Origin: Streptomyces sp. NBC_00286 | Lineage (GTDB): Bacteria > Actinomycetota > Actinomycetes > Streptomycetales > Streptomycetaceae | Length of the DNA stretch: 64,000 bases | Assembly: GCF_036173125.1 (NCBI RefSeq) | Contig: NZ_CP108054.1 | Location: forward strand, 1-64,000 | Direction: 5' to 3' | Part shown: positions 15,577-24,171 of the stretch, one piece after another | Layout: each line of letters opens with the position of its first letter | Position numbering within the stretch: the first letter of the stretch is position 1 | The notes under the pieces: model-generated | The model's database searches: none | What the model saw: only the letters and a program-made list of their open reading frames with translations | What the model was told of the DNA's origin: nothing | Made by a program: the position numbers and the translations under genes

Positions 15577-16599
15577 GTGGTGGCCCGGTATTACCGCATC
15601 GCGCGGCGCCACGTGATCGAAACGCGGAAACAGCCCCCGGCCGGCAGCCGGGCCGGTTTGGCTGGGCGGGTGAGCGGCAAGGGTGCGGCGGCCGGGCCTG
15701 GCAGCAGGCCGGGACAGGTGGATGTGAACATCGGGGCCGGGTTCGAGGCGGTCTTCCTCGACCCCGTCGGGCAGGCGGTGCAGCAGCGGTGGGCGGACGC
15801 CGCCCTCGCGGTCGCGTTCGAAGACCTCGATCCGGTGTCAGCGTTCCCGGTAGTGCCGGGACGGCGGTGGGGGCCGGGGCTGTGGTGGTCGGCCACCACC
15901 GGGCGGCACGTGGCCGCCGGATCGAACGCCATGCGTACGCAGCTGATGGCCCTGGACCGCGACCCGCAGGTCACCGGCATGGCCGGACGGCCAGTACGGC
16001 TGCTGTGGCGCAACCACCGCGGTCAGGTGCGTTCCTGGGTGCCGCAGTTGTTCGCCCGCTACGTCGACGGCACCGCCCTGCTGGCCGACTGCCCCGGCCG
16101 CCCCGACACCGGCGGTGAACGCGCCCTGAAGGCCGCGCAGGCGGTGGCTGCGGCGTGCGCGGACATCGGCTGGAGCTACCGGCGCCTGGCGCCGCTGGAT
16201 GAGGTGGTGGCGGCGAACCTGAAGTGGCTGGCCGGCTACCGCCACCCCCGCAACCAGGGCAGGCCCAGCCTGATGACGGATGTCCTTGAGGCATTCGCGC
16301 GGCCGCGGCCGCTGATCGAGGGCGCCGAAGCGGCCGGCGACCCGATCGAGGTCCTCCCGGCCGTCTTCCACGCCCTGTGGCACCACACACTCACGACAAC
16401 ATTGGAGACGCCGCTGCACGAACGGGTCATCGTCAGTCCGGGCTCCCTCCGTCGGGGCAGTGGCGCAGTGCCCGCCAAAAACCTGCACGATGGCGCCGGC
16501 GCTGGGCGTGGCGAGGAGAGCCAGGGCTGCGTCCCCGCGGCCGAGTACCCGGCGTCAGGCGCGGGGCGCGGCGGGGCTGGGCGCGGGGAGGCGGTGTGA
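15577..16599 (+). CDS. TnsA-like transposase endonuclease subunit, catalytic residues apparently lost
   Basis: A 340-residue reading frame; the true start may be GTG 15718 or 15724. Residues 90-210 align by eye with actinobacterial TnsA-like proteins through the DRDPQVTGMAGRPVRLLW block, then a WVPQLFARYVDGTALLADC block, and finally NLKWLAGYRHPR. In active relatives the first block is preceded by a glutamate (S-x-x-E), the second has PD and the third DCRP. Here these positions are Met119, PQ (Gln157) and DCPG. The nuclease centre is therefore probably dead, although the fold is retained. Its stop overlaps the transposase GTG. The C-terminal 70 residues are low complexity. Confidence 0.65.
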   Translation: MVARYYRIARRHVIETRKQPPAGSRAGLAGRVSGKGAAAGPGSRPGQVDVNIGAGFEAVFLDPVGQAVQQRWADAALAVAFEDLDPVSAFPVVPGRRWGPGLWWSATTGRHVAAGSNAMRTQLMALDRDPQVTGMAGRPVRLLWRNHRGQVRSWVPQLFARYVDGTALLADCPGRPDTGGERALKAAQAVAAACADIGWSYRRLAPLDEVVAANLKWLAGYRHPRNQGRPSLMTDVLEAFARPRPLIEGAEAAGDPIEVLPAVFHALWHHTLTTTLETPLHERVIVSPGSLRRGSGAVPAKNLHDGAGAGRGEESQGCVPAAEYPASGAGRGGAGRGEAV

Positions 16600-18749
16600 A
16601 CAGCGGCCGGCAGAGCGGCCGGCCTGTGGTGGCGGTCGGGGCACACGTCCGCTTCCGCGGATCGCGGTGGCAGGTCGTCGCCCTGGCCGGGCAGCGCGTC
16701 CACCTGGCCGGCGAGGACGGCAGTGACGAGGCGGTGCTCGCCGGGCATCTCTTCGCCGATCCAGGCTTCGCCCTGCTGGGAACGGAGGCGCAGCAGCCTC
16801 AGGCGGCGCCGCGGTGGGGGCTGTTCGAGACCGCCCCGGCCGCGGCGCGGGAGAAGGCGCTGGCCTGGCAGCGCCACATCCGGGAAGTCGAGTGCGGGTT
16901 GCCCGGCGGGCTGGGCAGCGGCGGGCCGGTGCGGGAGGAGTACGACCCCGGGCAGCACACGCTGGCCGAACGGGAACAGGCCAAAGCAGCAGAGCTGACC
17001 GCGCTCGGCTTCGGCCGGGTGTCCCGTACGACGGTGCAGCGCATGCGCCTGGCCTACCGCAAACAGGGCCTGTGGGGGCTCATCGACCACCGCACCACCC
17101 GCGGCCCGAGCCCCACCGGGCGGGCCGACGAGCGGGTCGTCGCCGCGGTCAAGGAGGCGCTGCGCCGCCAGCGCGGCCGTTCCAAAGGCACCATCAAAGG
17201 GCTGATGCCGCTGGTCGCGCACATCCTTGAGGACCGGCACGGCGGCGCGGTGGCGATGCCGGCGCAGGCCACGTTCTACCGGCTCGTCCATCAGCTCGCC
17301 GGCCCCGCCGACCATCCCGCACAGCCGGTGCGCACCCCGCCCCTCACCGAGGACGGACGGGGGCACACGCCCACCGTCGCCCTGCGGCCCGGAGAGCAGG
17401 TGCAGATCGATACCACCCGGCTCGATGTCCTGGCCCTGTTCGACGACGGCACCCTGGGCCGGCCTGAGATGACCATTGCGGTAGACGTCGCAACGCGAGC
17501 GATCCTGGCGGCCGTGCTCTGTCCGGGCGGCACTCAGGCCGTGGACGCGGCACTGCTGCTGGCGGAGATGGCCGTCCCTCACCCGGCGAAGCCCCCCTGG
17601 CCCGACGCCCTGCGCTTCACCCACACCCAACTGCTCCCCCTGGCCCGGTTGCTGACGCTGGACGAGCGACTTCAGGGCGCGGCCGCCCGCCCGGTCGTGA
17701 TCCCCGAGACGATCGTCGTGGACCGGGGCAAAGTGTTCCTTTCCAGGGCGTTCACCGCCGCCTGCGAGACCCTCGGCGTCAGCGTGCAGCCCGCCCCGCC
17801 CTATGCGCCCACCGCCAAGGGCATCGTCGAGCGGACCTTCGGCTCGATCAACACCCTGTTCTGCCAGCACCTGCCCGGCTACACCGGCTCCGACGTCACC
17901 CGCCGCGGGCGCGACGCCGAACGCGAGGCGTGCTTCACCCTCGCGCAGTTGCAGGACCTCCTCGACGAATGGCTCGTGCACTACCACCACCGCCCGCACC
18001 AAGGGCTGCGCCATCCCGTGCTGCCCAAGGCCGCACTGACACCGAACCAGATGTGGGCCGCCCTCATCTCGGTCGCCGGGTACGTCCCCGTCCCCCTCAC
18101 CAGGGACGACTACCTCGAACTGCTGCCGGTGCGCTGGCAGGCCATCACCGAACGCGGCATCCGCCTGCACCACCGCACCTACGACTGCGACCTCCTGGCC
18201 CCCTACCGCGGGCAGCCCTCCCCCATCACCGCCCGCGGCGGTAAATGGGAAGTCCACACCAATCCCCACGACGCCCGCCAGATCTGGCTGCGCCTGCCCG
18301 ACGGCACGTTCGCCGAGATCCCCTGGATCCACCGCGCCCACGTCCACCGCCCGTTCAACGAACAGACCTGGCAGCACATCCGCACCACCGTCACCCGCCA
18401 CACCGACCCCGACAGCCTTGAGGCCGATCTCGCCGACGCCCTCGACCAGCTCATGCGCCGCACCCACGCCGGTAACGCCACCGCAGGCGAACAACGCCTC
18501 CTGGCCCGCACCCAGCCTGCCCGAACACCCCTGCCCCCACCGCGCTCCGGAAGCAGCCACCCGAGCGAAACAGAGTCCGGTGCCGGCCCGGCCGGGCCCG
18601 GGACGGACACCGACAGCCTCGACGACCTCGACGAGGAACAGGACCTGGACCTGGACGCGGAAGAAGACGACGCCGACGACGGCTCGCCCGCCGTCCCCTA
18701 CACCGGACTCGGTCTCTACGACGCCCGTGCGGAGGCCCTGAAATGGTGA
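16596..18749 (+). CDS. tnsB: Mu/TnsB-type DDE transposase
   Basis: A 717-residue protein from GTG 16596. N-terminal helix-turn-helix regions lie around residues 100-230. The RNase-H fold follows with Asp in VQIDTTRLDVLAL, Asp in ETIVVDRGKVF and Glu in PTAKGIVERTFGSIN, then the QGLRHP segment and a Mu C-terminal beta barrel (SPITARGGKWEVH). The last 60 residues are strongly acidic (DLDEEQDLDLDAEEDD), a region that could contact the ATPase. It overlaps the TnsA-like stop (GTGTGA) and the next ATG (ATGGTGA), so expression is coupled. All three catalytic residues appear intact. Confidence 0.85.
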   Translation: MNSGRQSGRPVVAVGAHVRFRGSRWQVVALAGQRVHLAGEDGSDEAVLAGHLFADPGFALLGTEAQQPQAAPRWGLFETAPAAAREKALAWQRHIREVECGLPGGLGSGGPVREEYDPGQHTLAEREQAKAAELTALGFGRVSRTTVQRMRLAYRKQGLWGLIDHRTTRGPSPTGRADERVVAAVKEALRRQRGRSKGTIKGLMPLVAHILEDRHGGAVAMPAQATFYRLVHQLAGPADHPAQPVRTPPLTEDGRGHTPTVALRPGEQVQIDTTRLDVLALFDDGTLGRPEMTIAVDVATRAILAAVLCPGGTQAVDAALLLAEMAVPHPAKPPWPDALRFTHTQLLPLARLLTLDERLQGAAARPVVIPETIVVDRGKVFLSRAFTAACETLGVSVQPAPPYAPTAKGIVERTFGSINTLFCQHLPGYTGSDVTRRGRDAEREACFTLAQLQDLLDEWLVHYHHRPHQGLRHPVLPKAALTPNQMWAALISVAGYVPVPLTRDDYLELLPVRWQAITERGIRLHHRTYDCDLLAPYRGQPSPITARGGKWEVHTNPHDARQIWLRLPDGTFAEIPWIHRAHVHRPFNEQTWQHIRTTVTRHTDPDSLEADLADALDQLMRRTHAGNATAGEQRLLARTQPARTPLPPPRSGSSHPSETESGAGPAGPGTDTDSLDDLDEEQDLDLDAEEDDADDGSPAVPYTGLGLYDARAEALKW

Positions 18750-19834
18750 ACACCCGCCCGCCCGCCACAGCCGCCGATCCCGGCAGCAACACCACACCCG
18801 ACGCCGGCCGAGCGGGGCAGTCCACAGCGGACACAATGACCGCGTCTTGGCCGGTGACCACCTGGCAGGGCTGGCACCACTTCGCCACCACGGCGCCACC
18901 CGCCCCGCCACAGCCCGGCGAAGAGCCCCGCAGCCCGGAGGAACGCCTCGACTACCACTCCGCGTTCGTCACCGTCCGCACCCCCGCCATCGACACCCTC
19001 GCCACCAGCGTGCGCACCCTGATGATCCTCGGCCGCCACCAGACCACCACCGCACGGCCCTCACTGATCGTCACCGGCCCCGCAGCAGCAGGCAAAACCA
19101 CCGCCCTGCTCCACGTCGGACGCACCTGCCACCTCGCCCACACCCACCGCACCCCCACCCCGCCCGGCCACCACCCTCACGTACCGGTCGCCTACGTCCT
19201 CGTCCCGCCCGGCGCCACCGCGAAGACCCTCACCGCCGAATTCGCCCGCTACCTCGGCATCCCCACCACCACCCGCATGACCCAGGCCCAGATCACCGAA
19301 GCCGTCTGCCACACCTACAACACCGCCGGCATTCAACTCGTCCTCATCGACGAGATCCACCGCCTCAACCCCCGCACCACCACCGGCGCCCAAGCCGCCG
19401 ACCTGTTGAAGGACCTCACCGAACGCATCGGCGCCACCTTCGTCTACGCCGGAATCGACGTCACCGCCACACCCCTGTTCAGCGGCGTGCGCGGCGCCCA
19501 ACTCGCCGGCCGCGCCACCCTCATCACCTGCGGCCCCCTCCCCGCCCGCCACGGCAACCGGCACCCCTTCACCGACGTCATCACCGACCTCGAAAACGCC
19601 CTCGACCTCCAACACCACCGCCCAGGCACCCTCCCCCGCCACCACGCCTACCTCCACCAGCGCACCGCCGGCCGCATCGGCAGCCTCACCCGCCTCATCC
19701 GCCAAGCCGCCATCACCGCCATCTGCGACGGCACCGAACGCATCACCAAGAAAACACTGGAAGCCATCCAGCTCGACCACCTCGCCGAAGAAGCAACGCG
19801 TCCCCGGACCCGCCGACCGTCCACACCGGCATGA
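18743..19834 (+). CDS. tnsC: TnsC/TniB-type AAA ATPase
   Basis: A 363-residue AAA+ protein with Walker A GPAAAGKT at residues 112-119, Walker B LVLIDEIH at 199-206 and a sensor-like segment around IGATFVYAGIDV. In this transposase class the ATPase forms filaments on DNA that connect TniQ-marked targets with the DDE transposase. Codon choice is extreme: almost every third base is C, giving the plus strand a CAC/CGC-rich look. ATG 18743 overlaps the transposase stop. Confidence 0.85.
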   Translation: MVNTRPPATAADPGSNTTPDAGRAGQSTADTMTASWPVTTWQGWHHFATTAPPAPPQPGEEPRSPEERLDYHSAFVTVRTPAIDTLATSVRTLMILGRHQTTTARPSLIVTGPAAAGKTTALLHVGRTCHLAHTHRTPTPPGHHPHVPVAYVLVPPGATAKTLTAEFARYLGIPTTTRMTQAQITEAVCHTYNTAGIQLVLIDEIHRLNPRTTTGAQAADLLKDLTERIGATFVYAGIDVTATPLFSGVRGAQLAGRATLITCGPLPARHGNRHPFTDVITDLENALDLQHHRPGTLPRHHAYLHQRTAGRIGSLTRLIRQAAITAICDGTERITKKTLEAIQLDHLAEEATRPRTRRPSTPA

Positions 19835-19841
19835 TGCGGAC

Positions 19842-20561
19842 GTGAAGAAGACTGGGGAAACGCCGACTGACGATGAATTCGCTGCCGTCCCGGGCCAGGT
19901 GTGGGACGTCCTGATCCCCGCCCGTGCCGGCTACCTGGCAGGAGTCTCACCGCACTACGACGAGGTGTTCCACGACGTCGCACAACGGACCGAAGACGCC
20001 GGCAGCCTCGGGAAGACGGACATCGCGGCCCTGGTCGTCTGGAAACGGCTCTCCGCACAGACGCCGTGGGTATCGGCGCTCATGTCCCTGCCCGACGCAC
20101 ACGTACGCGAGGTCACCAAGCGGGCCGTCACCGCAGTCCGCGACACCGCGGTACCGCGCAGTGAGGCCGCCCGCACAGGACGCAGCATCATGTGGGAACT
20201 GCCCGGCTTCCGTACCGGCGACGCCCTCGCCTCAGCCGCCCTGACAGCAGCGGCACCCACACGGATGGCCGTCTACGACCGCCGCGTCCAACACGCCCTG
20301 GACACCCTGGATCTCACCCTCACCCGCGCACCGGGACGCTACGGCCGCTACATGCAACTCCTCGACGACCTCCTCAAGCACGGCGCAGCACCCGCCGACG
20401 GCTGGACCGCACGCGACATCGACACCGCCCTGTACTGGACCGGCAAAACCCCCAACCCACCAACCACCGAACCAGGAGCTACCAGCCCCCGACCCCGCCC
20501 GAACAGTCCCTCCAACACACCGACACCAGGCCAGGCCTACGACCAGGCACAACACGCCTGA
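19842..20561 (+). CDS. unknown protein encoded downstream of the transposition ATPase
   Basis: A 239-residue protein starting at GTG 19842, eight bases after tnsC. It is largely helical (GKTDIAALVVWKRLSA, then MQLLDDLLKH, then WTARDIDTALYW) with a disordered Pro/Ser/Thr-rich tail. I do not recognise the family. The short gap and shared codon bias suggest it belongs to the element, either as a fifth transposition factor or as cargo. Confidence 0.6.
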   Translation: MKKTGETPTDDEFAAVPGQVWDVLIPARAGYLAGVSPHYDEVFHDVAQRTEDAGSLGKTDIAALVVWKRLSAQTPWVSALMSLPDAHVREVTKRAVTAVRDTAVPRSEAARTGRSIMWELPGFRTGDALASAALTAAAPTRMAVYDRRVQHALDTLDLTLTRAPGRYGRYMQLLDDLLKHGAAPADGWTARDIDTALYWTGKTPNPPTTEPGATSPRPRPNSPSNTPTPGQAYDQAQHA

Positions 20562-20813
20562 ACAGCCAAAACACACCCCAGACCATTAGACGCAGAAGCT
20601 ACCCGCAACACCCCGGAAATTCCCACTACAACCCACACAACCCCAGGTCAGCCCCACCCAACCCCCGCCAAAGCCCATTCTCAACGAACACCCAACCCCG
20701 CAGCTCACACCCCACCCAGCACACCAACTACCCACCCCCGGATCGACATATGACGCTCCGTCATATCCCGGTGGGGCGGGCTGAACCGTCCCGGCGGCTT
20801 CGATGTCCAGGAC
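20562..20813. other. A/C-rich intergenic stretch
   Basis: About 190 bases (20565-20755) on the plus strand are almost free of T and G runs, with many ACCC, CAAC and CACC words. It ends with the small palindrome ATATGACG-CTC-CGTCATAT (20748-20766), just before an ISL3 transposase gene. It may hold the right end of the transposition module and the left end of the IS. No terminal repeats could be assigned. Confidence 0.4.
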
Positions 20814-22427
20814 ATGAACCACGACGAAATCGCCTGGCAGGACGTGCTGTTCAAGGGCTGCGAGGTACAGGTCACCACGGCAGTGCACGGCGCGTGCGGG
20901 ATGGTAGTACGGCTGATCGGCCGAGGCGACGCAGGCTCGTGTTCGGCCTGTGGCCGGACGTCGAGCCGTGTGCATGACCGCTACGAGCGTCGCTTGCAGG
21001 ATCTTCCGCTGGCCGGGTACGCGGTACGGATCCTGCTCTCAGTGAGGCGCTTCGTGTGCGCTGACGGCACCTGTCCCAAGCGCACATTTGCCGAGCAGAT
21101 ACCAGGGCTGACCAGCCCGCACGCCCGCGCCACGGATCGGCTGGGCGCGTTGCTGGACCGGATCGCGCTCGCGTTGGCCGGCCGGGCCGGGGCGCGGATG
21201 GCCAGCGCCATGGGCCTGACGGCGGGGCGGATGGGGCTGTTGAACCGGATCCGGGCGATGCCCGACCCGGTCTACGACACTCCGCGCGTACTCGGCGTCG
21301 ATGATTTCGCCACCAAGCGCGGCCATTCGTACGCCACTGTGATCACGGATGCCCAGCGGCACCGGCCCATCGAGGTGCTGCCGGGGCGCGAGGCGGCGCC
21401 GCTGGCCGCCTGGCTGACGGCTCACCCCGGAGTGGAGGTGATCTGCCGGGACCGTGCCGGAGCCTACGCCGAAGGCGCCGCGCTCGGCGCCCCGGATGCC
21501 CTGCAGGTCGCGGACCGCTTCCACTTGTGGCAGAACCTCGGTCAGGCGGTCGACAAGTGCGTCGCGGCACACCGCGACCATCTCAGGGCCGCCACCGTAC
21601 AGCCTGAACCGGAAGACGCCGCGAGTGCCACGGGCAGCACCCGTGCGGTGGCACCGTCTGACGTCGTGTTACCGACTGGGCGCCGCGCCGAGCGCATGCA
21701 TGCGCATTATGCTCTGGTCCACGGCCTGTTGAACGAGGGGATGGGCCTGCGCGCCATTGCCCGGCATCTGGGCTGGGGTCGCCACACCGTCCAGCGGTAC
21801 GCTCGCGCAGCCCGTTGGCAGGACGCTGTCACCGGCTGCCGCACCCGCCCCAGCCGCCTCGACGTCCACCGCACCTACCTGCAGCGACGCATCGACGAGA
21901 CCGAGGGCGCTATCTCGATCAAGGAACTGTGCGAGGAACTGGCCGAACAGGGTCGGCCGGTGCCCTACAGCAGTCTCCGTGACTGGGCCCGCAGCCGTCT
22001 GCGGTGGCCCGCCGATCCTGCCAGGCCTCCGGCGCCGCCGGGTGTCCGGCAGGTCACCGGCTGGCTCACCCGCCGCCCCGCCACGCTCAGCGAGGACGAA
22101 CGTCAGCAGCTCCAGACCGTTCTGAACGGCAGTCCCGAACTGGCCACCGCGCACCGACTTGTCCGCGAGTCCGGCGACATGCTCACCCAGCAGACTGGTG
22201 TCCTGCTGCCTGCGTGGATCGAGGAAGCCGTCGCGGCTGACCTGCCCGGACTGACCGGCTTCGCCCGCGACCTCACCAGCGACCTCGACGCCGTCACCGC
22301 CGGGCTTACCCTCCGCTGGAGCTCGGGCGGCACCGAGGGCACCGTGAATCGCATTAAAAAGATCAAAAGGCAGCTATACGGACGTGCTGAATTCGACCTA
22401 CTTCGAAAGATGATCCTGCTTCAGTGA
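20814..22427 (+). CDS. ISL3 family transposase
   Basis: A 537-residue transposase with an N-terminal zinc ribbon (CSACGRTSS and CADGTCPKR), a helix-turn-helix and the DDE core (VLGVDDFATKRGHSYA; EVICRDRAGAYAEGA; GGTEGTVNRIKKIKRQ). It ends with FDLLRKMILLQ, the normal ISL3 terminus, so the gene is intact. A second, different ISL3 element lies at 41-43 kb. Inverted repeats bounding this copy were not found; the palindrome near 20748 may mark its left side. Confidence 0.85.
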   Translation: MNHDEIAWQDVLFKGCEVQVTTAVHGACGMVVRLIGRGDAGSCSACGRTSSRVHDRYERRLQDLPLAGYAVRILLSVRRFVCADGTCPKRTFAEQIPGLTSPHARATDRLGALLDRIALALAGRAGARMASAMGLTAGRMGLLNRIRAMPDPVYDTPRVLGVDDFATKRGHSYATVITDAQRHRPIEVLPGREAAPLAAWLTAHPGVEVICRDRAGAYAEGAALGAPDALQVADRFHLWQNLGQAVDKCVAAHRDHLRAATVQPEPEDAASATGSTRAVAPSDVVLPTGRRAERMHAHYALVHGLLNEGMGLRAIARHLGWGRHTVQRYARAARWQDAVTGCRTRPSRLDVHRTYLQRRIDETEGAISIKELCEELAEQGRPVPYSSLRDWARSRLRWPADPARPPAPPGVRQVTGWLTRRPATLSEDERQQLQTVLNGSPELATAHRLVRESGDMLTQQTGVLLPAWIEEAVAADLPGLTGFARDLTSDLDAVTAGLTLRWSSGGTEGTVNRIKKIKRQLYGRAEFDLLRKMILLQ

Positions 22428-22520
22428 CCGTCCGTGACGACACCCGGCAGTAAAGGCCCCGTACTTCATCGCTGATGGCGGCCGAAACGGTCGTCAGCGC
22501 CTGTTCCTGAACCCTGAAAT

Positions 22521-22644
22521 GGCAGGTCAAGCCCAAGGGGGCCGAGAAGAGAGGTTTGGGAAAGCGTTCGGGGAGCGGTCACCGTGACCGTTCCCCGAAC
22601 GGTGCCTCTTCTCGCCTCTATGTTTCGCACGGCTTTGACCTGCC
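22521..22644. repeat. 124-bp nested inverted repeat
   Basis: Three arm pairs nest symmetrically: 22521-22530/22635-22644 (10 bp perfect), GAGAAGAG 22544-22551 with CTCTTCTC 22606-22613, and 22565-22582/22584-22601 (18 bp, one mismatch, one-base loop). It lies between an ISL3 transposase gene and the 3' end of a convergent secreted-protein gene. It could be a bidirectional terminator, a structured RNA or a MITE-like element. Confidence 0.6.
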
Positions 22645-22711
22645 GCAACAGGCTTTGGTGCCGAGTCCTGTTCCTAGACCTCGTTCAAGCGCCACGGATC
22701 GGGAAGCGAGT

Positions 22712-23095
22712 TCACGGGTAGGTGACGCGGTAGGCGCTGACCCAAGCGCCGATCGAGCTGTAGCCCTCGCTGTCGATGGTGATTGCGCCCCCGGTGCAAT
22801 TGTGGTTATCCCACAGCTCCACCCTGGCGGGGGCCCTGGTGCGGGCGGACCTGACGGAGTCGCTCCAGCTGTCGCCGACGTAATGGCACGTCCCCGTGGT
22901 TCCGGAGAACAACTTGTCCCCGCCCGTGAAGCCCGTGGACGCGTAGGCACGCCAGTAACCGGTCGCCTGAATGCCGGTATCGGTGGAGGACGAGGCGGCC
23001 GCGGTGCTGGCGGTGGCACCGACTGACAGCAGCCCAGCCGTGGCGAGCGCGGCGGCCACGGCGGTCACCTGCTTGAACGGGATTGCCTTCTTCAT
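22712..23095 (-). CDS. secreted crystallin-like / peptidase inhibitor I36-like protein
   Basis: A 127-residue protein with a signal peptide (basic MKKAIPFKQ, then hydrophobic VAAALATAGLLSVGATAS). The short mature domain includes TGFTGGDKLFSG and VELWDNHNCTGGAITI with two cysteines, which resembles beta-gamma-crystallin and I36 inhibitor families. GAAGGGA precedes ATG 23095. It is probably extracellular. Binding partner unknown. Confidence 0.65.
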   Translation of the reverse strand: MKKAIPFKQVTAVAAALATAGLLSVGATASTAAASSSTDTGIQATGYWRAYASTGFTGGDKLFSGTTGTCHYVGDSWSDSVRSARTRAPARVELWDNHNCTGGAITIDSEGYSSIGAWVSAYRVTYP

Positions 23096-23362
23096 CTGTT
23101 TCCCTTCGACTGACGGCACCGGTCACAAGCGAGCACGACCGGTAGGGACGGCGAGCTTTCAACGGGTTTCAGCACTGCCTCAACGCTCCGTTGAAACGGT
23201 CCGACAGCGTGGCTGTTGCAGCCAGGCCATCCGCTCCAGGTGTAGCGGCCCTGGAGTTGTTCGCCTTCGGGGCCCTGGTGTCGAACAAACAACTCGTGAA
23301 AAATGCGACGAAGCCGTCGGGCTGTGACCTGGGGGAACGGGGAGCAACGGGGAGGTGCGGCG

Positions 23363-23515
23363 ATGCCGCGCAGAGAGCGACCGCTGGACGCGGGGGACGG
23401 TCCGTTACTGGAGTTCGCCGCGGGCTTACGGCAGTTGCGGAAGAAGGCTGGCTCTCCGCTTACCGGAGACTGGCGGAGCAGGCGCACTACGCAGTTTCGT
23501 CGGAATCGAACAAAC
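23363..23515 (+). pseudogene. N-terminal fragment of an HTH-nSTAND/WD40-type regulator
   Basis: ATG 23363 with GGGGAGG upstream encodes PRRERPLDAGDGPLLEFAAG and LRQLRKKAGS, the usual opening of large Streptomyces HTH proteins carrying ATPase or WD40 domains. The expected continuation YRRLAEQAHYAVSS appears in another frame from 23463, so a frameshift lies near 23458. Homology stops by 23515. Two TTA codons are present in the fragment. Confidence 0.6.
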
Positions 23516-23529
23516 CCTCACCGGGGGTG

Positions 23530-24075
23530 ATGGCTCCCCGTGATCGCTGCCAGATCCCACTGGACACCGTCATAGCCAATATGGCCGAACTCGCCCGCGA
23601 ACGCGGCGTCAGCCACTACCACCTGACCACACTGGCCAGAGGATGGGACCTTGCGATCCGCAGCACGGAGCACCGCTACAACGCCATCGGCCACCTCGAC
23701 CTGACCTGGAACCTCTCCCCAGCCATGCAAGCCGTGACCTCGTCCCCCACCGCACTCGACCGGCTGCGAACCCTCGTCCAGATCCCCGGCCACACCAGCA
23801 TCGCCGCCGCAGCACGGGCCATCTACGACGGACGCGACGGCGCCCTCAGGCAACGCATCACAAAGATCGAAAAGATTGCCGGTTTCCAGATCATCGACCG
23901 CTCCGCCAGTCTCCTCGCACCCACAGAACCCGGCGGCGCATTTCTCCGAGAAGCCACCGAGATCCTGCGGATCGCCGAAAAAGCCATCCCGAGCAAAACG
24001 GCACCTTCACTGTCGGAGGACACCGATATCTTGGAGACGGGACGCCGGGGACCGCAGGGTCAGCACAGGCAGTAG
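23530..24075 (+). CDS. LysR-like helix-turn-helix protein, probably truncated
   Basis: A 181-residue frame whose middle carries a LysR-type DNA-binding signature: IAAAARAIYDGRDGALRQRI, then KIEKIAGFQIIDRS, then LAPTEPGGAFLREA. No effector-binding domain follows, and upstream sequence fuses into an unrelated regulator fragment. ATG 23530 has no clear ribosome site. It may be a stand-alone DNA-binding protein or a remnant of a longer mobile-element regulator. Confidence 0.5.
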   Translation: MAPRDRCQIPLDTVIANMAELARERGVSHYHLTTLARGWDLAIRSTEHRYNAIGHLDLTWNLSPAMQAVTSSPTALDRLRTLVQIPGHTSIAAAARAIYDGRDGALRQRITKIEKIAGFQIIDRSASLLAPTEPGGAFLREATEILRIAEKAIPSKTAPSLSEDTDILETGRRGPQGQHRQ

Positions 24076-24171
24076 TGACACAGGTCACGTCGGGCCGCTG
24101 AAGATTTTTTGCCGGAACGGCCTGCTCCCGCCACCAGGAAGTAGAAGCACTTCCGATCCAAGGAGGGCGCA

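Larger units (their letters stand above)
14125..20561 (+). mobile_element. Tn7/Tn5053-like transposition module
   Basis: Four core genes in one direction with overlaps or short gaps encode a TniQ family protein, a TnsA-like protein, a DDE transposase (TnsB/TniA type) and an AAA ATPase (TnsC/TniB type). An unknown gene follows. This set belongs to the heteromeric transposases that choose targets through TniQ and the ATPase. Ends were not resolved, and no cargo is evident between them, so the module may be a stripped or degraded element. The TnsA-like subunit lacks expected catalytic residues (see its entry). Confidence 0.75.

Noticed and set aside
16236..18911. Long open frame on the minus strand (891 residues)
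   Set aside because: It is a shadow of the DDE transposase on the plus strand; composition is Gly/Val/Arg-rich and it has no motifs, while the plus frame has all catalytic residues.
20748..22480. Terminal inverted repeats for the first ISL3 copy
   Set aside because: The palindrome at 20748-20766 has no inverted counterpart after 22427, so the element ends cannot be defined.
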